From the NCBI GenBank assembly GCA_002404055.1, contig DHIZ01000066.1:24048-59508 (forward strand): DNA of 35,461 nt. Direction: 5' to 3'. The first letter of the stretch is position 1. Each line of letters starts with the position of its first letter. Origin of the DNA: Chloroflexi bacterium UBA4733. Lineage in GTDB: Bacteria; Chloroflexota; UBA4733. Below, one piece after another: positions 15,269 through 22,122 of the stretch. The translations under genes and the position numbers were made by a program. The notes under the pieces are model-generated. The model was given only the letters and a program-made list of their open reading frames with translations, was not told the DNA's origin and ran no database searches.

Positions 15269-18211
15269 GTGCCAGAAGTAAGCGAGCCTGACTTTGTGCG
15301 TTTCGTAAGCGCGCCTCCCCCTGGGCCGCTACGCAACTCCATGGTTGAAGAGATCGACACGCTCGTTGGGTCACTGGCTGATGTAGCGATTTGGAAAAAG
15401 TATCAACGTGAGGTCATCAATCAAAACCATAATGCGAAGCTTAAACCCATCCGGGAAGCAACTAGAATTGAAGTCGAGTCATTGGACGCTCGGCTATCCA
15501 AGGAGCTTGTACAAGGCGTAGACGAGCTCTTGCACGACGCAGGGCAAGCCGGTCCGATCATCGCAGCGTGGGACAGCGCTTCCTGGGCCGATTGGTTGAC
15601 CGCTGTTCCGGCGCTTGCGCCCGCCGAGGTGCGGCTTGGCGCGCTCACGCTGACCGATGGAACGACCAGTCGGGCGATTCCGGCTCTGGTCGAGGTGCCG
15701 CAACGCAGCCTGGTTATTGAGGCCAGGGGCAAGGGGAAGGCGCTGGCTGCCCAGGCGATCCAGTCGCTCATGCTCCGCCTGCTGGCGACGATCCCGCCCG
15801 GCAAGCTGCGCTTTACCTTCATTGATCCCGTCGGCCTCGGGCAGAACGTCGCGCCCTTTATGCACCTCAAGGACGACGATGAGGAGTTGGTGACGCATCG
15901 GGCCTGGACCGAGGCTTCCCACATCGAACAACAACTGGCGCTGTTGACCGAGCACATGGAGACCGTCATCCAGACCTATCTGCGCAGCGAATTCGCCACC
16001 ATCGAACAGTACAACGAGCAGGCCGGCGAGGTCAGGGAGCCCTACCGCATCCTGGCGGCGTTCGACTTCCCCACCAACTGCAGCGAGGCCGCCGCCAACC
16101 GGCTGGTCAGCATCGCCACCAACGGTCCGCGCTGCGGCGTCTGCGCCATCGTGCTGGTCGACACCGACAAACCGCTGCCGCGTGGCTTCAGCCTTGGCGA
16201 CCTGGAACGGGTATCGACGGTCATCGCCTGGGACGAGCAGGCGCAGCGCTTCGTCTATCAGGACGACGACTTCAAAGACTGCCTGCTGGAGCTGGATACG
16301 TTGCCGGCGACGGAGTTGGTCCAGCGCATCGTCAAAGGCGTCGGCGCTGCCGCGAAGGATGCCAGCCGGGTCCAGGTTCCCTTCGCCAAGATCGCCACGC
16401 CACGGGAGCGGTGGTGGACGGGGAATACCAGTCCGGGACTACGGGTTGCGTTGGGGCCGCGCGATGCGCGCCACGCCCAGTACCTCGAACTCGGCTCCGG
16501 TACTGCCGTGCATAGCCTGCTCGTTGGCCGCACCGGCTCCGGCAAGTCGACGCTGCTGCACACGCTCATCACCAACGCCGCGTTGACCTATAGCCCGCAG
16601 GAGCTGGAACTCTACCTGATCGACTTCAAGGAGGGCGTGGAGTTCCAGACCTATGCCCTCCACCACCTGCCCCACGCCCGCGTCGTCGCCATCGAGAGCG
16701 AGCGCGAGTTCGGGCTGAGCGTGCTGGATGGGCTGGATGCCGAACTGGAACGTCGCGGCAGGCTCTTTACCCAGACCGCCGAGCGGCACGGCAAGGTCTC
16801 CGATCTGGCGACCTATCGGGAGAAGACCGGCGAGGTCTTGCCGCGCATCCTGCTGCTCGTCGACGAGTTCCAGCGCTTCTTCGCCGAAGACGACCGCCTT
16901 GCCGCACGGGCCGTCCAGGTGCTGGACCGGCTGGTCAAACAGGGGCGCGGCTTCGGCATCCACATCCTGCTGGCCGCCCAGACCTTGCGCGGCGCTTTCG
17001 GCTCCTCCGGGCTGCCGAGCGGCACCATCGACCAGATGGGCGTGCGCATCGCCCTCCAGTGTACGGAAACCGATTCCCGGCTGATCCTGGCCGACGACAA
17101 CGGCGCTGCCCGCGGCCTCAGCCGCCCCGGCGAAGCGATCTACAACGCCGCCAACGGCCTGGTGGAGGGCAACAACAAGTTCCAGGTGGCGTGGCTGCCG
17201 GACGAGGAGCGCGACCGCTACCTGGCTGCCGTGCTGGCGCTGGCCGCCGAGTCGCGTTTCCGGCCGGCCCGCCCGCAGATCATCTTCCAGGGCAACGCCC
17301 GCGCCGACCTCGCCAGGAACGAGCCGCTGGCCCTGCTCCTGGCCGCGCCGACCCGAACCGCGCCGTCCCGCGCCATCCCCACCTGGCTCGGTGAGCCGAT
17401 CGCCATCAAGGAGCCAACGGCGGCGCTCTTCCGGCGGCAGAGCGGTTCCAACCTGCTGCTCGTCGGCCAGGACGACGATGCCGCCGGCGGGATGCTCGCC
17501 TCGGCGCTCATCGGCCTCGGCGCCCAGCAACCGGCTGACCGCGCCCGCTTCTTCATCCTCGATTTCACGCCGCCGGACGCGCCGACGGTCGGGCTGCTGG
17601 CGCGGGTGGCCGCGCTGCTGCTGCACCCGGTGCAGGTGGCGGGCCGGCGCGAGCTTCCCGCCGTCATCGCGCGGCTCAACGACGAGGTCAACCGTCGCAT
17701 GGCAGCCGACAGCCGGGACGAGCCGGCCATCTACCTGCTCATCGCCGGCCTCCAGCGCGCCCGCGACCTGCGCCGGGACGAGGATTTCGGCATGGCCTTC
17801 TCGCCCAGTTCGTTCTCGCTGGATGCGCCGGCCGAGCCGCCGCCGCCCAGCCCCGGCAAGCTCTTCCCCACCATCCTGCGGGAAGGCCCGGACGTGGGTG
17901 TCCATACGCTCGCCTGGTGCGACACCTTCGCCAACCTGGAGCGCACCCTCGACCGCCGCGTGCTGCGCGAGTTCGACATGCGCGTCGTGCTCCAGATGGC
18001 CGCCCAGGACTCGACAGCGCTGATCGACACGCCGCTGGCCGGCGCCCTCGGTAACAACCGCGCCTACTATTACAGCGAGGAACAGGGCCTGCTGGAGAAG
18101 TTCCGCCCCTACGGCCCACCCGCGCCAGAATGGCTGGCGACCGTCGTCCGGCAGTTGGCCGAGCACGCCAGGGGGGCGGCGCCCAGCGAGCGGAGAGAGG
18201 CTGGCGACTGA
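15269..18211 (+). CDS. FtsK/SpoIIIE (EccC-like) ATPase, three ATPase domains, soluble
   Basis: 980 residues, GTG start with GGAG 6 nt upstream. Three FtsK-like domains are visible. Domain 1 (about 120-330) has a degenerate nucleotide loop (E-A-R-G154-K-G-K157). Domain 2 (about 390-640) is complete: Walker A G420-R-T-G-S-G-K426-S and Walker B ILLLVD532-E533. Domain 3 (about 700-960) has a ruined loop (VGQDDDAAGG). This three-domain layout is that of EccC/EssC motor proteins of type VII secretion, not of chromosomal FtsK, which has one motor domain plus a γ domain. There are no N-terminal transmembrane helices; the first 100 residues are charged and AT-rich at DNA level. It is encoded after WXG-like proteins, so it likely powers their export or assembly. 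The last codons and stop lie inside an R2 repeat. Confidence 0.85.
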   Translation: MPEVSEPDFVRFVSAPPPGPLRNSMVEEIDTLVGSLADVAIWKKYQREVINQNHNAKLKPIREATRIEVESLDARLSKELVQGVDELLHDAGQAGPIIAAWDSASWADWLTAVPALAPAEVRLGALTLTDGTTSRAIPALVEVPQRSLVIEARGKGKALAAQAIQSLMLRLLATIPPGKLRFTFIDPVGLGQNVAPFMHLKDDDEELVTHRAWTEASHIEQQLALLTEHMETVIQTYLRSEFATIEQYNEQAGEVREPYRILAAFDFPTNCSEAAANRLVSIATNGPRCGVCAIVLVDTDKPLPRGFSLGDLERVSTVIAWDEQAQRFVYQDDDFKDCLLELDTLPATELVQRIVKGVGAAAKDASRVQVPFAKIATPRERWWTGNTSPGLRVALGPRDARHAQYLELGSGTAVHSLLVGRTGSGKSTLLHTLITNAALTYSPQELELYLIDFKEGVEFQTYALHHLPHARVVAIESEREFGLSVLDGLDAELERRGRLFTQTAERHGKVSDLATYREKTGEVLPRILLLVDEFQRFFAEDDRLAARAVQVLDRLVKQGRGFGIHILLAAQTLRGAFGSSGLPSGTIDQMGVRIALQCTETDSRLILADDNGAARGLSRPGEAIYNAANGLVEGNNKFQVAWLPDEERDRYLAAVLALAAESRFRPARPQIIFQGNARADLARNEPLALLLAAPTRTAPSRAIPTWLGEPIAIKEPTAALFRRQSGSNLLLVGQDDDAAGGMLASALIGLGAQQPADRARFFILDFTPPDAPTVGLLARVAALLLHPVQVAGRRELPAVIARLNDEVNRRMAADSRDEPAIYLLIAGLQRARDLRRDEDFGMAFSPSSFSLDAPAEPPPPSPGKLFPTILREGPDVGVHTLAWCDTFANLERTLDRRVLREFDMRVVLQMAAQDSTALIDTPLAGALGNNRAYYYSEEQGLLEKFRPYGPPAPEWLATVVRQLAEHARGAAPSERREAGD

Positions 18212-18327
18212 AGTCGCGCCTACCTGGAGCCAATGGTCAGCCTGCGGCTGCCGGCGCCGTCGCGGGCTGGGAACGAGTCCGCGCAGGCGGACTTTGCGGC
18301 ATGTAGCCGCGACTTTAGTCGCCAGGC
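18199..18327. repeat. R2 hairpin repeat, copy 1
   Basis: Arms GGCTGGCGACTGAAGTCGCG at the left and TAGCCGCGACTTTAGTCGCC at the right flank a short internal hairpin (GTCCGC-GCA-GGCGGAC). A second copy with the same arms is at 23498-23605. The left arm supplies the final Gly-Asp codons and the TGA of the FtsK-type gene. It may act as a bidirectional terminator ahead of the convergent DUF433-like gene. Confidence 0.75.
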
Positions 18328-18367
18328 GTGCGTTGCCAGCATCGACCGAAGGTCATGGATGCACCAA

Positions 18368-18634
18368 TTAGGCGCTGTTCAGCAGGATGCGGGCGTCGAT
18401 ATAGTCCTTGTTCTGCCGATAGAAGGCCAGGGCGGCTTCAACGGCCGAGCGCGGCAACTGGTAGTCTCGCGCGAGCTGATCGCTGTCGTTGCCGGGCGCG
18501 CCTAAATGGGCAATGAGTGCCCAGATCGGCACGCCGAAATCGCGCAAACGCGCATCGGCGCGACCGCCAGGGTAGCGATCCCACTCTAGATCGATATACC
18601 GCGCAATGAGTGCTCGCTCGTCCAGCGTTTTCAT
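18368..18634 (-). CDS. DUF433-like small protein, partner of Uma2
   Basis: 88 residues from ATG 18634, which overlaps the stop of the upstream Uma2 gene by ATGA, so the two are translationally coupled. The sequence VPIWALIAHLGAPGNDSDQL then ARDYQLPRSAVEAALAFYRQ matches the DUF433 helix-turn-helix-like core (a fixed loop, then an acidic D-Y-x-L-x-x-x-x-V-x-x-A-L signature). DUF433 proteins are usually antitoxins or antitoxin-like DNA binders. Coupling to a nuclease-fold protein suggests a control or antidote role; this is inference. Confidence 0.65.
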   Translation of the reverse strand: MKTLDERALIARYIDLEWDRYPGGRADARLRDFGVPIWALIAHLGAPGNDSDQLARDYQLPRSAVEAALAFYRQNKDYIDARILLNSA

Positions 18635-19290
18635 GACCGAGCGTTCTCCTTCCCACCGATCCCGGTACCTCCGTGCAGCCAGGCGCGTACCTGGCGCAGC
18701 CATTCTCCTTGACTCAGCCCCGTGCTTTCATCGACAAGTCGCGACAGCGCCGCGGTGGTCACTACCGGCACTGCTCGACTTTGCGGAGCAGGACGATAGG
18801 CGTCACCTTCCAACAACAGTATCTCCATGCGTCCCGCCGCGTAGCGCCAAACTTCCGGCACACCGATCTGGGCGTAGATCGGCAGCTTTTCCAGGGATGG
18901 ATGGGTGATATCGATCTCGACCACCAGGTCGGGCGGTGGATCGGTGTGCAGGTCGAGGCGAGGTTTACCGCGAACGTGCGAGGCGTGCGCAATGTAGAAG
19001 CAGGTGTCTGCTTCAAAGCCCTTTTGGAGGTCCTCACGGCTGAACGTCGTCGAGCCGAAATTGTAGACCTTTGTGCCGGTCTCCTCTTCCACCACGGCCA
19101 GCAGGAACTCAATAAAGCGGCTGTACTGTTCGTGGTCCGGTAGCGGCGTCATGATCTCCAGAGTCCCGTTATCGTAGGCGAAGCGCGGTGTACTTCGGCT
19201 CTCGTGGTCGCGGAGCAGCCCCTGGTAGGTCTGCCAACTTACCTGATGCAGGATTACCCGCGATGCGGGCGGGCTCTGAACGATTGCCAA
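18631..19290 (-). CDS. Uma2-family (DUF820) PD-(D/E)xK nuclease-like protein
   Basis: 219 residues from TTG 19290, which has GGAG 9 nt upstream; upstream codons in the frame (a GTG at 19305 and beyond) lack a ribosome site and read as non-coding. Family features: YDNGTLEIMTPL at residues 39-50, the histidine in DHEQYSRFIE, PPPDLVVEI with D121 and E125, K135 in LEKLPIYAQIGVPEVW. These form the putative D-E-K active site of the restriction-like fold. Unlike the copy at 11348 it is coupled to a DUF433-like gene. Some Uma2 proteins are transposon-associated, but no transposase is near. Confidence 0.82.
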   Translation of the reverse strand: MAIVQSPPASRVILHQVSWQTYQGLLRDHESRSTPRFAYDNGTLEIMTPLPDHEQYSRFIEFLLAVVEEETGTKVYNFGSTTFSREDLQKGFEADTCFYIAHASHVRGKPRLDLHTDPPPDLVVEIDITHPSLEKLPIYAQIGVPEVWRYAAGRMEILLLEGDAYRPAPQSRAVPVVTTAALSRLVDESTGLSQGEWLRQVRAWLHGGTGIGGKENARS

Positions 19291-19438
19291 TGCGGTACGC
19301 TCCACCAGCGTGCATGCGCGACGGTTCGATGCTGCTGCATGATACCGGCCCACGAGACGATAGCCGAGACCACCGGCCCTCCTATCTTGAGGCGCGCTTC
19401 CAGTCACATTCCCCTCATCTCCTCTTCCCTCGTTCCCC

Positions 19439-20830
19439 TCAATACGGCGGCAAGTGCAGGAACCAGCGGGCGCCGAGGTAGTTGCTGGCGATGGAGATGA
19501 CGAACAGCAGGACGAACAGCAGCCGTGCCGGCGGCGCCAGCGGACGGCGCAGGCCCATGGCGAGCAGCAGCACGAGGAACGGGGCGAAGTCCAGCAGGAA
19601 GCGATAGCCGTACTGGCCCCAGCCGGTGTTGTAGTAGAGCAGGTCGGGGATGGCGACGGCAATGGCGCTCAACACCGCCGCCAGCCAGAGCGCCAGGTCC
19701 GACCGGCGCGGCAGGCGCAGCGCGAAGAGCAGCACCGGCGACACCGCCCACAGGCCGGTACCCCAGGGGTTGAACTGAATCGGGAAAGGCAGGTGGCGAC
19801 CGGCACGGGAGGTGAACATGCGGAAGAGGCCGGCCGGTCCGCCGACGATGGTCAGCCAGACCGGCGGGTTAATGCGCGTGACCAGGGGCGGGTCCAGGAA
19901 CAGCGCTTTCAGGTTATCCGGCAGGAAGGCGCGGCTGAACTGGCCGTGGGCGCGCAGGCGCGGCGCCAGTTGCCCGGCGATGTGCATCTTGAAGTAGCCG
20001 AAGTCGGTCGGGGAGCCGAAGCGCACCTGGTTCTGCCACACCAAGAAGACCACTGCCAGGGCCAGCGGGGCAGCGAAGCGCGGCAGCAGCGCGCCAAGGC
20101 GAGCGCGCGTCGGCCCGTCGCGCCAGGCCAGCAGGCACCAGAAGAGCAGCCCGAAGATCGCCGGCGTGCGCGCTAGGAAGGCCGCCGCCAGCGCCAGGCC
20201 GGCCAGCAGCGGACGGCCGCGGCCGGCGCATTCCAGCAAGTAGAGCAGCAAAAAGGTCACGGCGACGACATGCGCCAGATACCAGACGGTGGCCGTCACG
20301 GCAGAGTAAAACAGCACAGTGCCGAGGCCGAGCGTCAGCGCCGCAGCGACGGCCGTCCAACGCCCCAGGGGCAGGCCCGGCCCGGCGAAGCCAGGCGCGC
20401 TGAGGCGGCGTATTAATAGGTAGCAAAGGCCGACATCCAGCGCCCCCAGGCAGACGCTGAACAGCGTGTCGTTGAAGCCGGCTCCGGCGACGGCGACGAA
20501 CGACAGCAGCAAAAGGGCGGGCATCGGCGGGAACGATACATAATAGCGGCCGGCGTAGGGGGTAATGTCACCGAGATGGGCAGCGCGCAGGGGATCAAGC
20601 CAGAGGCGCCCGTGCAACATGGCCGACGCCAACAGCACAAAGTGCGGCTGCGCCGACTGGTGGTTGATCCCCGGTCCGGCGGTCCAGTGGTAGACCGTGT
20701 AGGTGAGTGCGCTCAGGAGCAAGGCGAGTACGCCATCGGCGACCCGGTCGCGTAGCAGTGAGGACCGTCCGGCCGGCGCCCCACGTGGGGAGCGGCCCGA
20801 AATCGCGTGGCGCTTGGTTGTCCCGCTCAT
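19439..20830 (-). CDS. Polytopic GT-C-type glycosyltransferase-like membrane protein
   Basis: About 463 residues with roughly ten membrane helices and little else. It begins with a helix (residues 33-50), then a first loop containing Q-S-A-Q-P-H and an RYYVSFPPMPALLLL stretch typical of dolichyl-phosphate-sugar dependent GT-C enzymes (family 39/ArnT-like), which use a lipid-linked sugar on the outer face of the membrane. A clear catalytic D-x-D is not visible in the first loop, so the assignment is by topology and overall look. ATG 20830 is preferred; a TTG two codons earlier is possible. It probably glycosylates a cell-envelope lipid or protein. Confidence 0.65.
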   Translation of the reverse strand: MSGTTKRHAISGRSPRGAPAGRSSLLRDRVADGVLALLLSALTYTVYHWTAGPGINHQSAQPHFVLLASAMLHGRLWLDPLRAAHLGDITPYAGRYYVSFPPMPALLLLSFVAVAGAGFNDTLFSVCLGALDVGLCYLLIRRLSAPGFAGPGLPLGRWTAVAAALTLGLGTVLFYSAVTATVWYLAHVVAVTFLLLYLLECAGRGRPLLAGLALAAAFLARTPAIFGLLFWCLLAWRDGPTRARLGALLPRFAAPLALAVVFLVWQNQVRFGSPTDFGYFKMHIAGQLAPRLRAHGQFSRAFLPDNLKALFLDPPLVTRINPPVWLTIVGGPAGLFRMFTSRAGRHLPFPIQFNPWGTGLWAVSPVLLFALRLPRRSDLALWLAAVLSAIAVAIPDLLYYNTGWGQYGYRFLLDFAPFLVLLLAMGLRRPLAPPARLLFVLLFVISIASNYLGARWFLHLPPY

Positions 20831-20846
20831 GCACAAATGCTCATCA

Positions 20847-21092
20847 TTAACGCGGTCCCGTTGATATATCCTGCTCCGGCGGTCTGCTGGTCACGCCTTC
20901 CTCGCCCGTATCCCAGGAGGCTTCCTCCAGCGCTGTGTTCCAGGCCGCCTCAGCCGCATCCACCGGGTCGACGCCCTGCTGTAGATGCGCCTCCGTCAGC
21001 AGGCGAATCCGGCGGCTCACGGCGCTGCCGGCAATCACCAGGCGCGTGCCGACGTAGCAGCCGCTGTCGCCATCGAACTGCAAACGTGCCAT
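20847..21092 (-). CDS. Small unrecognised protein
   Basis: 81 residues from ATG 21092 with GGAG 5 nt upstream. It has an N-terminal β-rich half (MARLQFDGDSGCYVGTRLVI), a helical middle (RIRLLTEAHLQQGVDPVDAAEAAW) and an acidic tail. No membrane helix, signal peptide or metal motif. It stops 16 bp before the glycosyltransferase start, on the same strand, so the two are probably co-transcribed. I do not recognise a family. Confidence 0.55.
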   Translation of the reverse strand: MARLQFDGDSGCYVGTRLVIAGSAVSRRIRLLTEAHLQQGVDPVDAAEAAWNTALEEASWDTGEEGVTSRPPEQDISTGPR

Positions 21093-21347
21093 AGTGCTCC
21101 AGGTCGTGGGTGCGCTCCGGCACGTCTCAGCAGAGCCGGGGATGGCCCGCAGTGTACCGCAGCGTTGCGCACTGGGCACGGCCTCAACCCTGGAACGCCG
21201 TACTGCAATACTTCGACGCATTGACCCCGTAGCGCCGTTCACGGTGCTTTGTAATCGTAGCCCGCGGGTACCCGCTTGCGGGTGTTATGGCCGGGTGAAC
21301 CGGCGACGCGCAACCGTGCGATGCATTCACCATGTTCAACTCACCTA

Positions 21348-21382
21348 TTGACAGCGCCACTGTCACTGTGTATACTACACCT
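21348..21382 (+). promoter_or_regulatory. Near-consensus promoter with internal MerR-type operator, leaderless start
   Basis: TTGACA (21348-21353), a 17-bp spacer, and TATACT (21371-21376). The inverted repeat TGACAG-N5-CTGTCA (21349-21365) overlaps the -35 and spacer, where MerR proteins bind. The ATG at 21383 lies six bases after the -10, so the transcript would begin at the start codon. Confidence 0.7.
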
Positions 21383-21985
21383 ATGGAACACGACGAGTCG
21401 GAACTCAGCATCGAGGCGCTGGCCGAGCGGGTGGGCCTGCCGTTGCGCACCATTCGCTTCTACATCGCCCGCGGGTTGCTGCCCGGGCCGGGGAGTCGCG
21501 GCAAGTCGGCGGTGTATGGTGAGGAGCACCTGTTACGCCTGCAGTTGATTCGCCGGCTCTCCGAGAGCCGCGTGCCGTTGGAGGAGATTCGCACCCGCCT
21601 GGGGGGGCTCTCGCTGGACGAGGTGCGGCTGCTGCTGGCAGAGGAAGACCGGCGGGGGGCCGAGTTGCAGGTGGCCGAGCGCGCGCCATCGCCCAAAGAG
21701 TACGTGAGCGCGCTGCTGCGTCGGGCGCAGGCGGCGCGTCAGGGAACGCTGGACGCGTCGTCGTACCTGCCGCCCGGTGCAGTAGGATCACCCCTGCCGG
21801 CCGGTGTGGCCGGGTCTCCTCTGCCGGCCTCGCCCCTGTCGGAGCGTCGGGTATCCGCTCCGGCGGAGACCTGGCAGCGCTGGGAGTTAACCCCTGGCGT
21901 CGAGTTGCACGTGCGTGGCGATGTCGCCCGCCAGCGGCAACGCTTGGTCGCGCGCTTGCGGGCTGTCGCAGAGTCGTTCGAATAA
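21383..21985 (+). CDS. MerR-family transcriptional regulator
   Basis: 200 residues. The N-terminal winged helix is typical: LSIEALAERVGLPLRTIRFY IARG, then a wing with SRGKSAVYGEEHLLRLQLI, then the dimerisation helix start ESRVPLEEIRTRL. The C-terminal half has a Gly/Pro-rich linker with a duplicated GSPLPA motif and ends in a short ordered segment (TPGVELHVRGDVARQRQRL) that is probably the effector or protein-binding part. No cysteine pattern for metal sensing is seen. The start at 21383 fits the promoter exactly. It precedes a von Willebrand A gene on the same strand, which is the likely co-regulated partner. Confidence 0.85.
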   Translation: MEHDESELSIEALAERVGLPLRTIRFYIARGLLPGPGSRGKSAVYGEEHLLRLQLIRRLSESRVPLEEIRTRLGGLSLDEVRLLLAEEDRRGAELQVAERAPSPKEYVSALLRRAQAARQGTLDASSYLPPGAVGSPLPAGVAGSPLPASPLSERRVSAPAETWQRWELTPGVELHVRGDVARQRQRLVARLRAVAESFE

Positions 21986-22013
21986 CGGACTATCTTGTAG
22001 AGCTGTGCGGGCT

Positions 22014-22105
22014 GACAAGCATTCGGCTTGTCGTACAAGCGTGTCTCTCTGGTAACCGGTGCGGTGTGCGCCGTTACCGTCGTAGTGGTCGTGTACTGCA
22101 CGACC
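22014..22105 (+). promoter_or_regulatory. Three tandem hairpins in the leader of the VWA gene
   Basis: Between merR-type and VWA genes lie three stem-loops: GACAAGC/GCTTGTC (22014-22032), GGTAAC/GTTACC (22051-22078) and GGTCGTG/CACGACC (22087-22105). The last ends immediately before the ribosome site AAAGGTGG. They may control termination or translation of the VWA gene. No known riboswitch consensus is recognised. Confidence 0.5.
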
Positions 22106-22122
22106 GGAAAGGTGGTTGGCTC

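Noticed and set aside
16439..18166. Long open frame (575 codons) on the minus strand opposite the FtsK-type ATPase
   Set aside because: Low-complexity Gly/Arg/Gln-rich translation with no fold features; it is the antisense shadow of a high-GC gene whose own motifs are perfect.
18631..19662. Extended N-terminus of the second Uma2 protein up to 19662
   Set aside because: The extra residues are basic low-complexity and overlap the glycosyltransferase 3' end; TTG 19290 has a ribosome site and fits the family length.
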